The position numbers and the translations under genes are program-made. Shown here piece by piece: positions 16,009-24,684 of a stretch of DNA of 64,000 nucleotides. The first letter of the stretch is position 1, and every line of letters starts with the position of its first letter. The notes beneath the pieces are model-generated. The model ran no database searches. It had not been told where the DNA came from and was given only the letters and a program-made list of their open reading frames with translations. Source of the DNA: Methyloligella sp. GL2 (GTDB lineage Bacteria; Pseudomonadota; Alphaproteobacteria; Rhizobiales; Methyloligellaceae); NCBI RefSeq assembly GCF_013341275.1, contig NZ_CP054476.1, forward strand, positions 819,501 through 883,500, in the 5' to 3' direction.

Positions 16009-17496
16009 GTGTCTAGAAAGCTGCTGATCAACAATCAATGGGTCGACGGATCCGGAACCGGCAAGATCGCTTGCATCAATCCGGCAACCGAAGAGGTGTT
16101 CGCCGAATTGCCGGAGGCGACGGCCGACGATGTGAGCCGCGCGGTCAATGCTGCGCGCAAGACCTTCGATCAGGACTGGAAATTCAGCAGCGGCGCCGAG
16201 CGCGGCGCGATCCTGCGCAAGCTTGCCAGCGGCATCAAAGAGAACCGCGAAGAGCTCGCCAAATACGAGACCATGGATAACGGCAAGCCGCTGGCCGAGG
16301 CGCTCTACGACGTCGATACGGCGGCGCAGATCTACGAGATGTATGCCGGCATGGCCGAGGATCTCGACAAGCAGGGCGAGGAAGAGGTCGCGCTGCCGGT
16401 TGAGTTCCTGAAGACCACGGTGGCTTACCGGCCGATCGGCGTGATCGCCATGATCACCCCGTGGAATTATCCGATCGAGCAGTTCACCTGGAAGGTGGCG
16501 CCGGCGATTGCGGCGGGCTGCACCTGCGTGGTGAAACCGTCGGAATACACCTCGCTCACCGCGCTGATGCTCGGAGAGCTGGCGATCGAGGCCGGACTTC
16601 CGGCCGGCGTGCTCAACATCGTTCTGGGCACCGGCCCCGCTGTCGGCGAGCCGCTGGTCGCCCATCCTGATGTCGACAAGATCTCCTTCACCGGCAGCAC
16701 CAAGACGGGCCGCCGCATCATGGAGATCGCGGCGCAGGACCTGAAGCGGGTCAGTCTGGAGCTGGGCGGCAAGAGCCCGGTGATCGTGTTCGACGATGTC
16801 GATATCGACAAGGCGGCCGAGTGGGTGGCGTTCGGCGCTTTCGTCAATCAGGGGCAGGTCTGCACGTCGACCTCGCGGCTCCTGGTGCAGAACAAATGCG
16901 CCGATGCGCTGCTTGAGAAGGTCAAGGCCTATGCCGAGACCATCAAGGTCGGCGATGGCCTAAGCGAGGGCGTCCAGATGGGGCCGCTGGTCAACCAGGC
17001 GCAGTTCGACAAGGTCTCCGACTATATCGATGCCGGGCTCACCGGCGGTGCCACGCTATTCGCTGGCGGTAAGCGTCCCGCCGGGCTGAATTCCGGCTAT
17101 TTCGTTGCGCCGACCATCTTCACCGATGTGCATCCGGCGATGCGCATCTGGAAGGAAGAGATCTTCGGTCCGGTGTTGAGCGTGATGCGCTTCGAGACCG
17201 AAGAGGAGGCGGTCGAGCTTGCCAATGCCAGCGAGTATGGCCTGGCCGGCGCGGTGCTCTCCGGCGACAACGACCGGGTGGAGCGCGTGGCCGACAAGCT
17301 CGATGCCGGCATCACCTGGCTGAACTGCAACCAGCTTGTGGTGATCCAGGCGCCTTGGGGCGGGGTGAAGAAGAGCGGCATGGGCCGCGAGCTCGGCCGC
17401 TGGGGCCTGCAGAGCTATCTGGAGCCGAAACAGAAGACCCGCTGGCTGCTGGATGCGGGGATCGGCTGGTACGGCGCGGCCGGCGGCCAATCTTGA
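16009..17496 (+). CDS. NAD(P)-dependent aldehyde dehydrogenase (betaine-aldehyde-dehydrogenase-like)
   Basis: Aldehyde dehydrogenase superfamily enzyme, 495 aa, oxidising an aldehyde to a carboxylate in the cytoplasm. The nucleotide-binding region has TPWNYPIEQFTWKVAPAIAA and FTGSTKTGRRIM, the general base is in ELGGKSP, and the catalytic cysteine is in NQGQVCTSTSRLLV. The C-terminal NQLVVIQAPWGGVKKSGMGR block is close to betaine-aldehyde and gamma-aminobutyraldehyde dehydrogenases. GTG at 16009 is used; GGAG lies about 12 bases upstream. It begins the set that continues 91 bp later with a PotABCD-like importer and then a GMC alcohol dehydrogenase, which would supply its aldehyde substrate. 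Confidence 0.9.
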   Translation: MSRKLLINNQWVDGSGTGKIACINPATEEVFAELPEATADDVSRAVNAARKTFDQDWKFSSGAERGAILRKLASGIKENREELAKYETMDNGKPLAEALYDVDTAAQIYEMYAGMAEDLDKQGEEEVALPVEFLKTTVAYRPIGVIAMITPWNYPIEQFTWKVAPAIAAGCTCVVKPSEYTSLTALMLGELAIEAGLPAGVLNIVLGTGPAVGEPLVAHPDVDKISFTGSTKTGRRIMEIAAQDLKRVSLELGGKSPVIVFDDVDIDKAAEWVAFGAFVNQGQVCTSTSRLLVQNKCADALLEKVKAYAETIKVGDGLSEGVQMGPLVNQAQFDKVSDYIDAGLTGGATLFAGGKRPAGLNSGYFVAPTIFTDVHPAMRIWKEEIFGPVLSVMRFETEEEAVELANASEYGLAGAVLSGDNDRVERVADKLDAGITWLNCNQLVVIQAPWGGVKKSGMGRELGRWGLQSYLEPKQKTRWLLDAGIGWYGAAGGQS

Positions 17497-17587
17497 TCGT
17501 GTCGCGGGAGATCGGCCGGATGGCGCAGCGCATGTCCGCAGTTCTTTGCACGTTCGTCTCTGGCCGTCGCATCTTCGGAGCGGCGGC

Positions 17588-18688
17588 ATGAGCGGGACGC
17601 TTGCGGACAAGACGGCGGATCGCGGCAAGTCGGTCGAGATAAAGGCGGTATCGAAGCGCTTCGGCAGTTTCGAGGCGCTGAAGACCGTCAGCTTCGACAT
17701 CTACGACAACGAGTTCTTCACGCTGCTGGGACCGAGCGGCTGCGGTAAGACCACCTTGCTGCGGATGATCGCCGGGTTCGAGCGGCCGACCGGCGGCGAT
17801 ATCGCCCTTAAGGGCAAGAATATCGACTCTCTGCCGCCCCATAAGCGGCGGGTGAACACGGTGTTCCAGAGCTATGCGCTGTTCCCGCATATGACGCTGG
17901 AAGAGAATATCGGCTTCGGGCTGCAGAATCTCGGCTGGGATAAGGAGCGGCAGCGCGAACGCGTCTGGCAGATGCTGCAGATGGTGCATATGCAGGAGTT
18001 CCGCCTGCGCAAGCCCACGCAGCTTTCCGGCGGTCAGCGGCAGCGTATCGCGCTGGCCCGGGCACTCGCGCCGGAGCCGGAGGTGTTGCTTCTCGACGAG
18101 CCGCTCTCGGCGCTCGATCTGAAGCTGCGCCAGGCGATGCGCAACGAGCTGCAGGCGCTGCAGCGGCAGACCGGCATCACCTTCATCTTCGTCACCCACG
18201 ACCAGCAGGAGGCGATGGATATGTCCGATCGCATCTGCGTGCTGGGCGATGGCCAGGTGCAGCAGCTCGGAACGCCGCGTGAGATCTACGAAGATCCGGC
18301 CAACCGCTTCGTCGCCGACTTCATCGGCGAGAGCAATTTCCTGGCGGTCAACGTGCTGAGCGTCGCCGGCGACAAGGCGAAGGTGCGCACGCCGTTCGGC
18401 TTCGATATCGAGGCCCGGCAGAAGGCGGCACAGCCCAAGACCCGGGCGATGCTGTCGCTGCGTCCGGAAAAGATCACCATCGGTGACCGGGGCGCCGCGG
18501 CCACCATGGAAGGCGAGATCATCCAGCAGAATTATCTCGGCACCCACAGCCAATATGTCGTGCGGGTGGGCGAGACCGATGTGCTCGTCACCAGCGCCAA
18601 CGACCGTAACGATACGATGGGCTACGAGGTCGGCGAGACCGTGAGTCTCGGCTTCGATCCCGCCTCGGCGAGGGTGCTGGGCGAATGA
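17588..18688 (+). CDS. ABC transporter ATPase, PotA-like (second system)
   Basis: ATPase subunit of a second spermidine/putrescine-type importer, 366 aa. Walker A is GPSGCGKTT (48-56), the Q-loop lies in NTVFQSYALFPHMT, the signature is LSGGQRQRIALARAL (from 146), Walker B is VLLLDEPLSALD (166-177) and the H-loop is in VTHDQQEAMDMSD. A TOBE domain fills the C-terminus (MLSLRPEKITIG). ATG at 17588 is chosen; a longer frame reaches back into the aldehyde dehydrogenase end but is arginine-rich and unlike the family. Its stop overlaps the next permease start by four bases. The order ATPase, permease, permease, binding protein matches potABCD exactly. Confidence 0.93.
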   Translation: MSGTLADKTADRGKSVEIKAVSKRFGSFEALKTVSFDIYDNEFFTLLGPSGCGKTTLLRMIAGFERPTGGDIALKGKNIDSLPPHKRRVNTVFQSYALFPHMTLEENIGFGLQNLGWDKERQRERVWQMLQMVHMQEFRLRKPTQLSGGQRQRIALARALAPEPEVLLLDEPLSALDLKLRQAMRNELQALQRQTGITFIFVTHDQQEAMDMSDRICVLGDGQVQQLGTPREIYEDPANRFVADFIGESNFLAVNVLSVAGDKAKVRTPFGFDIEARQKAAQPKTRAMLSLRPEKITIGDRGAAATMEGEIIQQNYLGTHSQYVVRVGETDVLVTSANDRNDTMGYEVGETVSLGFDPASARVLGE

Positions 18689-19566
18689 AACGGCCGGGCT
18701 TCAATTTCTGGGGCCTGCTGCCGGCGCAGCTGATCATGCTGCTGACGATGATCATTCCGATTGGGATCATCGTCGTGGTCAGCTTTTCCACCCGCGGCGC
18801 CTATGGTGGGTTCGACTACATCTTCTCGCTGGAGTCCTATCAACGGCTACTGTTCTCCGTCGGCTGGACCGACGAGCTGGAGTTCAATCCGCAATATCTG
18901 CTGATCATCGGCCGCACCATTTTGCTGGCGGCGACGACCACGGCGATCTGCCTGCTGATCAGCTTTCCGGCGGCCTATTTCATCGCCCAGCGGCAAGGGC
19001 AGCTGAAGGTCATCCTGCTTTATCTGGTGACCCTGCCGTTCTGGGTCTCGATGATCGTCCGCGTCTATGCCTGGCTGATCATCCTGGGCAAGAACGGCGT
19101 CATCGACGGCACTCTGTCCAAGCTCGGCATCGTCGACAATCTGGGCAGCCTCCTGTTCAACAACGGCGCCATGCTGGTGGGGCTGGTCTATAGCTATGTG
19201 CCGCTGATGATCCTGCCGGTCTATGCCTCGATCGAGAAGCTGGACCCGGCCCTGATCGAGGCCTCGCACGATCTTTACGGCGGCCGCTGGAAGACCCTGT
19301 TCCGGGTGATCGCGCCGCTGTGCAAGCCCGGCATGGTGGCCGGCGCGGTACTGGTGTTCATCCCCTCTCTCGGCGCGGTGATCGAGCCGATGCTGCTCGG
19401 CGGCGGCAAGAAGATGATGATGGGCAATCTGATCCTCAACCAGTTCGGCATGGACCGCAATTGGCCGTTCGGTGCCGCGGTCGCGGTGGTGATGATGGGG
19501 CTGGTGATGGCGGTGATGATCCTCAACGCGCTACGCGCGGCGCGCAAGCAAGCGGAGACGGCGTGA
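18685..19566 (+). CDS. ABC transporter permease, PotB-like (second system)
   Basis: First permease of the second importer, 293 aa, with six membrane segments. The N-terminal helix (LIMLLTMIIPIGIIVVVSF) and the cytoplasmic EAA-type loop (EASHDLYGGRWKTLFRVIAP) are clear. The gene starts by an ATGA overlap with the ATPase and its TGA overlaps the ATG of the following permease by one base, so translation of all three is likely coupled. Family members form heterodimers importing polyamines or related amines from the periplasm. Confidence 0.92.
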   Translation: MKRPGFNFWGLLPAQLIMLLTMIIPIGIIVVVSFSTRGAYGGFDYIFSLESYQRLLFSVGWTDELEFNPQYLLIIGRTILLAATTTAICLLISFPAAYFIAQRQGQLKVILLYLVTLPFWVSMIVRVYAWLIILGKNGVIDGTLSKLGIVDNLGSLLFNNGAMLVGLVYSYVPLMILPVYASIEKLDPALIEASHDLYGGRWKTLFRVIAPLCKPGMVAGAVLVFIPSLGAVIEPMLLGGGKKMMMGNLILNQFGMDRNWPFGAAVAVVMMGLVMAVMILNALRAARKQAETA

Positions 19567-20357
19567 TGGGCGGCGCGAAAACCGATGTGAAACGCTATCC
19601 CGGCCTCGGCCTCTTCGTCGTGCTGTTCTTCTTCTATCTCTATCTGCCTATCGCGGTGGTGGTGTTCTTCTCGTTCAATGCCAGCAAGCTTGCCTCGATC
19701 TGGGGCGGCTTCTCCATGCGCTGGTACGAAAGCGCGCTTCAGAACGATGCGCTGCTGGATGCGGTGAAGACCTCGCTGACCGTCGCCACCGTGGCGAGCC
19801 TGGTCGCCACTACTGTCGCTCTGATGGCGGCCTTGGTGCTGGTGCGCGGCAAGGGCGTGAAGTTCCGCAAGACCTCCGAGACGATCGTCAATCTGCCGCT
19901 GTTCCTGCCGGAGGTGGTGCTCGCCGTCGCGGTGCTGCTGCTGTTCTCCAATATCGGTCTGCAGCAAGGCGTGACCAAGCTGATCATCGCCCACACCACG
20001 TTCTGCATTCCGTTCGCGTTCCTGCCGATCCGCGCTCGGCTGCAAGGCATGACGCTCGATCTGGAGGAGGCGGCGCAGGATCTTTATGCCGGTCCGTGGA
20101 CGACGTTCCGCAAAGTGACCCTGCCGACCATCGCGCCCGGCGTCTTTGCCGGTGCCATGCTGGCCTTCGTCATCTCGATGGACGACTTTATCACCTCGGT
20201 GATGCTGAATGCCGGCGGTGCTACCACCTTGCCGGTCTACATTTTCTCGCTGATCCGCAGCGGCGTCAGTCCGGAGCTGAACGCGATCTCCACGCTGATC
20301 ATCCTGGTTTCGCTGGTCTTGGCGTCCATCGCATTGGCCCTGCAGCGGCGCTCCTAG
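19566..20357 (+). CDS. ABC transporter permease, PotC-like (second system)
   Basis: Second permease of the importer, 263 aa. Landmarks are the first helix (GLFVVLFFFYLYLPIAVVVF), the family motif SIWGGFSMRWYESALQN, and the EAA-type loop EAAQDLYAGPWTTFRKVTLP. The long open frame starting at 19320 overlaps the first permease in another frame; the ATG at 19566, coupled to the upstream stop, gives the normal PotC N-terminus. The stop is followed at once by a short hairpin (20356-20376) and then the binding-protein gene. Confidence 0.92.
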   Translation: MGGAKTDVKRYPGLGLFVVLFFFYLYLPIAVVVFFSFNASKLASIWGGFSMRWYESALQNDALLDAVKTSLTVATVASLVATTVALMAALVLVRGKGVKFRKTSETIVNLPLFLPEVVLAVAVLLLFSNIGLQQGVTKLIIAHTTFCIPFAFLPIRARLQGMTLDLEEAAQDLYAGPWTTFRKVTLPTIAPGVFAGAMLAFVISMDDFITSVMLNAGGATTLPVYIFSLIRSGVSPELNAISTLIILVSLVLASIALALQRRS

Positions 20358-20376
20358 GGTTACATCAGAGAACCCT
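20356..20376 (+). promoter_or_regulatory. hairpin between permease and binding-protein genes
   Basis: AGGGTT (20356-20361) pairs with AACCCT (20371-20376), beginning in the permease stop codon, with no strong T-run. In transporter operons such intercistronic hairpins often act as partial terminators or RNase stops that raise the amount of binding protein relative to permeases. Downstream, CGCATAGAATTTATC resembles parts of the duplicated control regions, so an internal promoter is also possible. Confidence 0.35.
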
Positions 20377-20458
20377 TATCAGCGCATAGAATTTATCAAA
20401 TTTACCCCTGGTTTTGGCCCGCCATACTGAACGGCGGACCGAACTTGGAGTAGACAAG

Positions 20459-21484
20459 ATGATCTTAAGATCCACACTATTAGCAGGCGCGACTTTCCTC
20501 GCGATGACCTCCTTTGCGGAGGCCGCCGAGACCCTCAACATCTATGCCTGGGCGGACTCGATTTCTCCCGAACTTATCGAGAAATTCGAGAAAGAGACCG
20601 GCATCAAGATCAACACCGACAGCTATACCTCGAACGAAGATGCGCTGACCAAATTGCAGGCCGGTGCCAGCGGCTATGACCTGGTGATGCCCTCGCAGCA
20701 CTTCGTGAAGATCATGGTTGACGAAGGTCTTCTGGAAGATATCGACGCCAAGGACATGCCTGCCTTCAAGCAGGTCGACGACAAGTGGAAGCATCAGTGG
20801 TGGGACGAGGAGAACGACTACTCGATCCCGTTCGCCTACGGCACCACCAGCTTCACCGTGAACCGCGACGTTTATAAGGGCCCGGTTGATAGCTGGAAGG
20901 TGTTCTTCGAGCCGCCGGAGGAGCTGCAGGGCAAGATCGCCGACTCCTCGTCCGGCGACGAGACCATCAGCGAGGCGCAGCTCTATCTCGGCGTTCCGTT
21001 CTGCACCGAGGACAAGGCGGAAATGAAGAAGGTCCGCGATCTTCTCCTGGCGCAGAAGCCCTATGTGGCGGTTTACAGCACCGACAATATCGGCAACCGC
21101 ATCGGCGGCGGCGAGGTCGGCGCCCACTCCTGGTGGGACGGAAACTCCCTGAAGATCCGCATGAATGACGGCGCCAATGTCGAATATGCCTTCCCGAAAG
21201 AGGGCGTGGTCGGCTGGATGGATTCGCTGGTCGTGCCGAAGGGCTCGAAGAATGTCGAGAACGCCAAGAAGTTCATCAACTTCATGAGCGAGCCGGAGAA
21301 TGCCACGGTCCAGTACAACTTCTATGCCCATTCCTCGCCGGTGGAGATCATCAAGGAGAAGGCGAAGTACACGCCGGAGACCGCGCCGGAGCTGTTCCCC
21401 GACGTGCCGGTGGAATTCCAGAAGGCCTGCTCGCCTGAGGCGCAGGAGCTGGTTTCGAAGGTCTGGAACGAGGTCATGCAGTAG
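20459..21484 (+). CDS. ABC transporter periplasmic polyamine-type binding protein, PotD/PotF-like
   Basis: Periplasmic solute-binding protein of the second importer, 341 aa. A Sec-type signal peptide (MILRSTLLAGATFLAMTSF, cleavage near AEA-AETLN) precedes the family opening TLNIYAWADSISPELIEKFE. The motif YDLVMPSQHFVKIM and the aromatic FAYGTTSFTVNRD block match PotD/PotF proteins. ATG at 20459 has GGAG nine bases upstream; the frame opens 15 codons earlier without a ribosome site. Ligand identity is not fixed by sequence. An intrinsic terminator follows at 21502. Confidence 0.92.
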   Translation: MILRSTLLAGATFLAMTSFAEAAETLNIYAWADSISPELIEKFEKETGIKINTDSYTSNEDALTKLQAGASGYDLVMPSQHFVKIMVDEGLLEDIDAKDMPAFKQVDDKWKHQWWDEENDYSIPFAYGTTSFTVNRDVYKGPVDSWKVFFEPPEELQGKIADSSSGDETISEAQLYLGVPFCTEDKAEMKKVRDLLLAQKPYVAVYSTDNIGNRIGGGEVGAHSWWDGNSLKIRMNDGANVEYAFPKEGVVGWMDSLVVPKGSKNVENAKKFINFMSEPENATVQYNFYAHSSPVEIIKEKAKYTPETAPELFPDVPVEFQKACSPEAQELVSKVWNEVMQ

Positions 21485-21501
21485 CGCGCTGCTGGTTTCT
21501 C

Positions 21502-21539
21502 AAAACTCCCTTCGAGGTCTCCGCCTCGGAGGGGGTTTT
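21502..21539 (+). terminator. rho-independent-type terminator after the second ABC importer
   Basis: AAAACTCCCTTCGAGG (21502-21517) pairs with CCTCGGAGGGGGTTTT (21524-21539), with small internal mismatches, 18 bp after the binding-protein stop. The stem ends in TTTT. The GMC gene at 21628 may therefore have its own promoter or depend on readthrough. Confidence 0.65.
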
Positions 21540-21627
21540 CTGAGTTCCTAATGTCGGGGGAGGCCGCCAATGGGGTCGAAGACGGCGGCGTTCCCTCGCT
21601 CTGATGGGTTTGCAATAGAGATAAGAG

Positions 21628-23241
21628 ATGACTGAGACATCCGCAGAAAGCAGCTTCGACTATATCGTCATCGGCGCCGGCTCCGCCGGCTGCGTCTTGG
21701 CCAACCGGCTGAGCGCCGATCCGAAGACACGTGTCTGCGTGATCGAGGGAGGCGGCAGCGCCGACGATCTGCGGTTGAAAGTGCCGGCCGGTATTTTCCT
21801 CGCTTATTGCAATCCGAAATTCGACCACATGTACGAAGGCGCGCCGCAGTCGGAGTTCAATGGACGCGCCATCTGCGTCAATCGCGGCAAGGCGGTCGGC
21901 GGATCGAGCTCGATCAATTCGATGATCTATATTCGCGGCGCCCATGAGGATTACGACGAGTGGGAAGCGCTCGGCTGCAAGGGCTGGTCCTATGATGACG
22001 TGTTGCCGGTGTTTAAGGATCTGGAGCGCAACCGCATCGGCCAGGATCCGAAATATCACGGCTTCGACGGCGAGCTGATCGTCGAGAACCAGCGCGACCC
22101 GAACATCGTCTCCAAGATGTTCGTCGAGGCGGCGAACCACCAGCAGATCCCGGAGAACACCGACTTCAATGCCGAGTCGCAGTTCGGCGTCGGCATCTAC
22201 AATGTCACCCAGGACCGGGGCGAGCGCTTCTCCTCCTACACCGCCTTCCTGAAGCCGGTGCAGAACCGCAAGAACCTCACCGTGCTGACCAACACCACGG
22301 TGAAGAAGCTGAATTTCGACGGCGCTCGCGTGACCGGCGTTGATGTCGATATCGACGGTACGGCGAAGACCATCGGGTGCCGCGGCGAAGTGGTGCTGAG
22401 CGCCGGCGCGATCGGGTCGCCGCAGATCCTGCTCGCTTCGGGCGTCGGCCCGGCGGCGGAGCTGAAGGAGGCGGGCGTCGCGCCGCTGTTCGATATTCCC
22501 GGCGTCGGCAAGAATCTGCTCGATCATGTCGACGGGCTGGTCACGGTGCGCTCGTCGAGCCCAAAATCGCTCGGCATCTCGTTCAAGAATCTGCCGCAGG
22601 TGCTGTCCGCACCGTTCGCCTATTTCCTCGCCCGCAAGGGGATGATGACCTCCAACTATGTCGAGGCGGGCGGTTTCGCGAAGACCAAATATTCCAGCGG
22701 CTTGCCGGACATTCAATTTCACTTCTTCCCGGGTTATCGCAGCCATCGCGGCAAGGTGTTCGAGTTCGGCCACGGCTTTGCGCTGCATACTTGCGTGCTG
22801 CGGCCGAAGAGCGTTGGCGAGATCACGCTGAAGCCCGGCAGTGACGGCCGCGGCATGGTGATCGATCACAAATTCTTCACCGCCGAAGAAGACGCGCTGA
22901 CTTTGGTCGAAGGCATCAAGATCGCCCGGTCTATCTTGGATGACAGCGTTTTCGAGTCCATCCACGGCAAAGAGATGCTGCCTGGGCCGGACGTGCAGAG
23001 CGACGAGGAGATCCTCGATTATCTGCGCCGTACCGCGCTGACCGTGTTCCATCCGGTCGGCACCTGCAAGATGGGCACCGACAAGGCGGCGGTGACCGAT
23101 CCGTCGAGCTTGAAGGTGAACGGTATCGAGAATCTGCGCGTGGCGGACGCCTCGGTGATGCCGACGCTGATTGGCGGCAACACCAATGCGCCGAGCATGA
23201 TGGTGGGCGAGAAAGCCGCGCGGATGATGCTGGCGAGCTAG
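21628..23241 (+). CDS. GMC-family FAD oxidoreductase (choline-dehydrogenase-like), second copy
   Basis: FAD-dependent alcohol dehydrogenase, 537 aa. Motifs are VIGAGSAGCVLANRLSAD at the N-terminus, GKAVGGSSSINSMIYIRGA (signature 1), GAIGSPQILLASGVGPAAEL (signature 2) and the active-site block FHPVGTCKMG with GGNTNAPSMM at the end. It belongs to the same subtype as the gene at 6309 but is clearly divergent from it. It follows a PotABCD-like importer and, further upstream, an aldehyde dehydrogenase. A model in which an imported amino alcohol is oxidised in two steps is therefore reasonable. It converges with the ArgE-like gene. The true substrate is unknown. Confidence 0.9.
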   Translation: MTETSAESSFDYIVIGAGSAGCVLANRLSADPKTRVCVIEGGGSADDLRLKVPAGIFLAYCNPKFDHMYEGAPQSEFNGRAICVNRGKAVGGSSSINSMIYIRGAHEDYDEWEALGCKGWSYDDVLPVFKDLERNRIGQDPKYHGFDGELIVENQRDPNIVSKMFVEAANHQQIPENTDFNAESQFGVGIYNVTQDRGERFSSYTAFLKPVQNRKNLTVLTNTTVKKLNFDGARVTGVDVDIDGTAKTIGCRGEVVLSAGAIGSPQILLASGVGPAAELKEAGVAPLFDIPGVGKNLLDHVDGLVTVRSSSPKSLGISFKNLPQVLSAPFAYFLARKGMMTSNYVEAGGFAKTKYSSGLPDIQFHFFPGYRSHRGKVFEFGHGFALHTCVLRPKSVGEITLKPGSDGRGMVIDHKFFTAEEDALTLVEGIKIARSILDDSVFESIHGKEMLPGPDVQSDEEILDYLRRTALTVFHPVGTCKMGTDKAAVTDPSSLKVNGIENLRVADASVMPTLIGGNTNAPSMMVGEKAARMMLAS

Positions 23242-23266
23242 GTCGCGCGGGTCGGCTTGGAGCCTG

Positions 23267-24421
23267 CTAGAGACCGGCCTCGAGCCGGTCGAGCAGACGT
23301 TCCATCACCCGATCGCAGTGGGCGAGCTGTTCTTCGGCGATGAACTCGTCGGGCTTGTGACCTTGCGCCATGCTGCCCGGTCCGCAGATGGCGGTGGGAA
23401 TGTTCAAGCGCTCGGCGAATAAACCGCCCTCGGTGCCGAAGGCGACCTTCCGGGTGTCGGTCTCGCCGGTGATCTCCTGCAGCAGCTGCACCACGCTAGA
23501 CGATGCCGGTGTGCCGAGCCCCGGATAAGCGTTGGTCTCAATGATCTCGATGGCAGCTTCGGGGAAGCGCGCCTTATAGGGTGCGACGATGGCCTCCGCA
23601 TCGCGATGCAGCTTGTCCAGGATCGCCTCCACATCCTCGCCCGGCACATTGCGCAGCTCGAACTCGATCTCGCATCTGTTGGGCATGATGTTCAGCGCTG
23701 TGCCGCCGCTCATCTTGCCGGCATGCAGCGTGGAATAGGGGATGTCGAATCCGCCGTCCCTCATGCCCGTCTCGGCGAGCTCGGCCTGGCGCGCGCGCAG
23801 CGCTTCGATGAAGGCGGCGCCGAGATGCAGCGCGTTGAGGGCGTCGGGCGCAAGCGCCGAATGGCCTTCGCGTCCCGTGCAGACGGCACGCATGGCACGC
23901 TTTCCCTTATGGCCGGTGGCGATCTTCATCTCCGTCGGCTCGCCGATCAGACAAAGCGCGGGCTTCGGGCCTCCTTCGGCCAAACTCTCCAGCATGGGGC
24001 GGACGCCGACGCAGCCGATCTCCTCGTCATAGGAGAGCGCCAGATGGAGCGGCGATTTGAGTTGCCGAGTGCTGGCTTTTAAAGCCGTGGCGATTGCCGA
24101 GGCGACGAACCCCTTCATGTCGGCAGTGCCGCGGCCGTAGTAGCGGCCGTTTTGAAAACGCAGCTTGAACGGATCGCGCGACCAGGTCTGGCCTTCCACC
24201 GGCACCACATCGGTATGGCCGGAGAGGACCACGCCGCCATCGCCTACCGGACCGATGGTGGCGAAGAGATTGGCCCGGCTGCCATCCGCGCTCGGCATCA
24301 CGCGGCAGGAGATTCCGGCGGTCTGCAGCAGCGAGCGGACGTAGCCGACAAGTGCCGTGTTGGGTTGCCGGGTGACCGAGGCATAGCCGATCAGCCGTTC
24401 AAGAATATCGCGTGTGGGCAT
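23267..24421 (-). CDS. M20 family deacylase, acetylornithine-deacetylase-like
   Basis: Metallo-amidase of the ArgE/DapE branch of peptidase family M20, 384 aa, removing an N-acyl group from an amino-acid-like substrate. Metal-site motifs are LSGHTDVVPVEGQTW, GRGTADMKGF (bridging Asp), SYDEEIGCVG (Glu-Glu) and the late GPGSMAQGHKPDEF histidine. The dimerisation lid carries GREGHSA. ATG at 24421 is chosen; a 24-codon longer frame begins with Pro/Arg-rich sequence. A biosynthetic ArgE would not normally sit here. Its place, divergent from a flavin monooxygenase across a duplicated control region, argues for a catabolic amidase role on an N-acyl or formamide intermediate. This is inference. Confidence 0.88.
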   Translation of the reverse strand: MPTRDILERLIGYASVTRQPNTALVGYVRSLLQTAGISCRVMPSADGSRANLFATIGPVGDGGVVLSGHTDVVPVEGQTWSRDPFKLRFQNGRYYGRGTADMKGFVASAIATALKASTRQLKSPLHLALSYDEEIGCVGVRPMLESLAEGGPKPALCLIGEPTEMKIATGHKGKRAMRAVCTGREGHSALAPDALNALHLGAAFIEALRARQAELAETGMRDGGFDIPYSTLHAGKMSGGTALNIMPNRCEIEFELRNVPGEDVEAILDKLHRDAEAIVAPYKARFPEAAIEIIETNAYPGLGTPASSSVVQLLQEITGETDTRKVAFGTEGGLFAERLNIPTAICGPGSMAQGHKPDEFIAEEQLAHCDRVMERLLDRLEAGL

Positions 24422-24517
24422 GGTTTCTCGGGGTCTCGTTCGCAATGCCGCAGGGCGGTGCCGGGAGGGCCGCTTGGACTGCGGCGGCGGCAATTTTAGG
24501 AGCGCGGAGACGCGTAA

Positions 24518-24630
24518 GAAAATTCGGTTTTTGAATGCCTTAGCGAAGTCCTGCCTATACAGGCCGCGTATCGGCCTGGTCGAGATAGACGCGGCCTATG
24601 CAAGGCAAACGACCAATCTAATTTATCTCC
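24518..24630. promoter_or_regulatory. duplicated bidirectional control region, copy B (M20 deacylase / HpaB-like)
   Basis: Counterpart of 15806-15939. The left block at 24518-24562 and the right block at 24595-24630 align without gaps to copy A. The two CCTAT(G/A)CA elements are 41 bp apart here against 62 bp in copy A, a difference of 21 bp or two DNA turns, so the relative helical face is kept. An exact AGGCCG/CGGCCT dyad (24561-24566, 24572-24577) sits between the blocks. The right block ends 55 bp before the HpaB-like start and the left block begins 97 bp before the deacylase start. Confidence 0.65.
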
Positions 24631-24684
24631 CCTCGCTCCCTGGCTAGCCTTCCCATCAAGAACGACAGCTTTGGGAAGACGCAA

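Noticed and set aside
12116..17496. Assigning the trigonelline (tgn) pathway
   Set aside because: The oxygenase, aldehyde dehydrogenase and LysR are suggestive, but the reductase pairs with a different oxygenase type and no specific tgn hydrolase is recognised.
21322..23052. Long minus-strand frame opposite the second GMC gene
   Set aside because: Antisense shadow of a conserved enzyme with no ribosome site or domain.
23267..24421. Calling the M20 gene biosynthetic argE
   Set aside because: Context is catabolic, with no arginine biosynthesis genes; M20 subfamilies cannot be separated this finely by eye.
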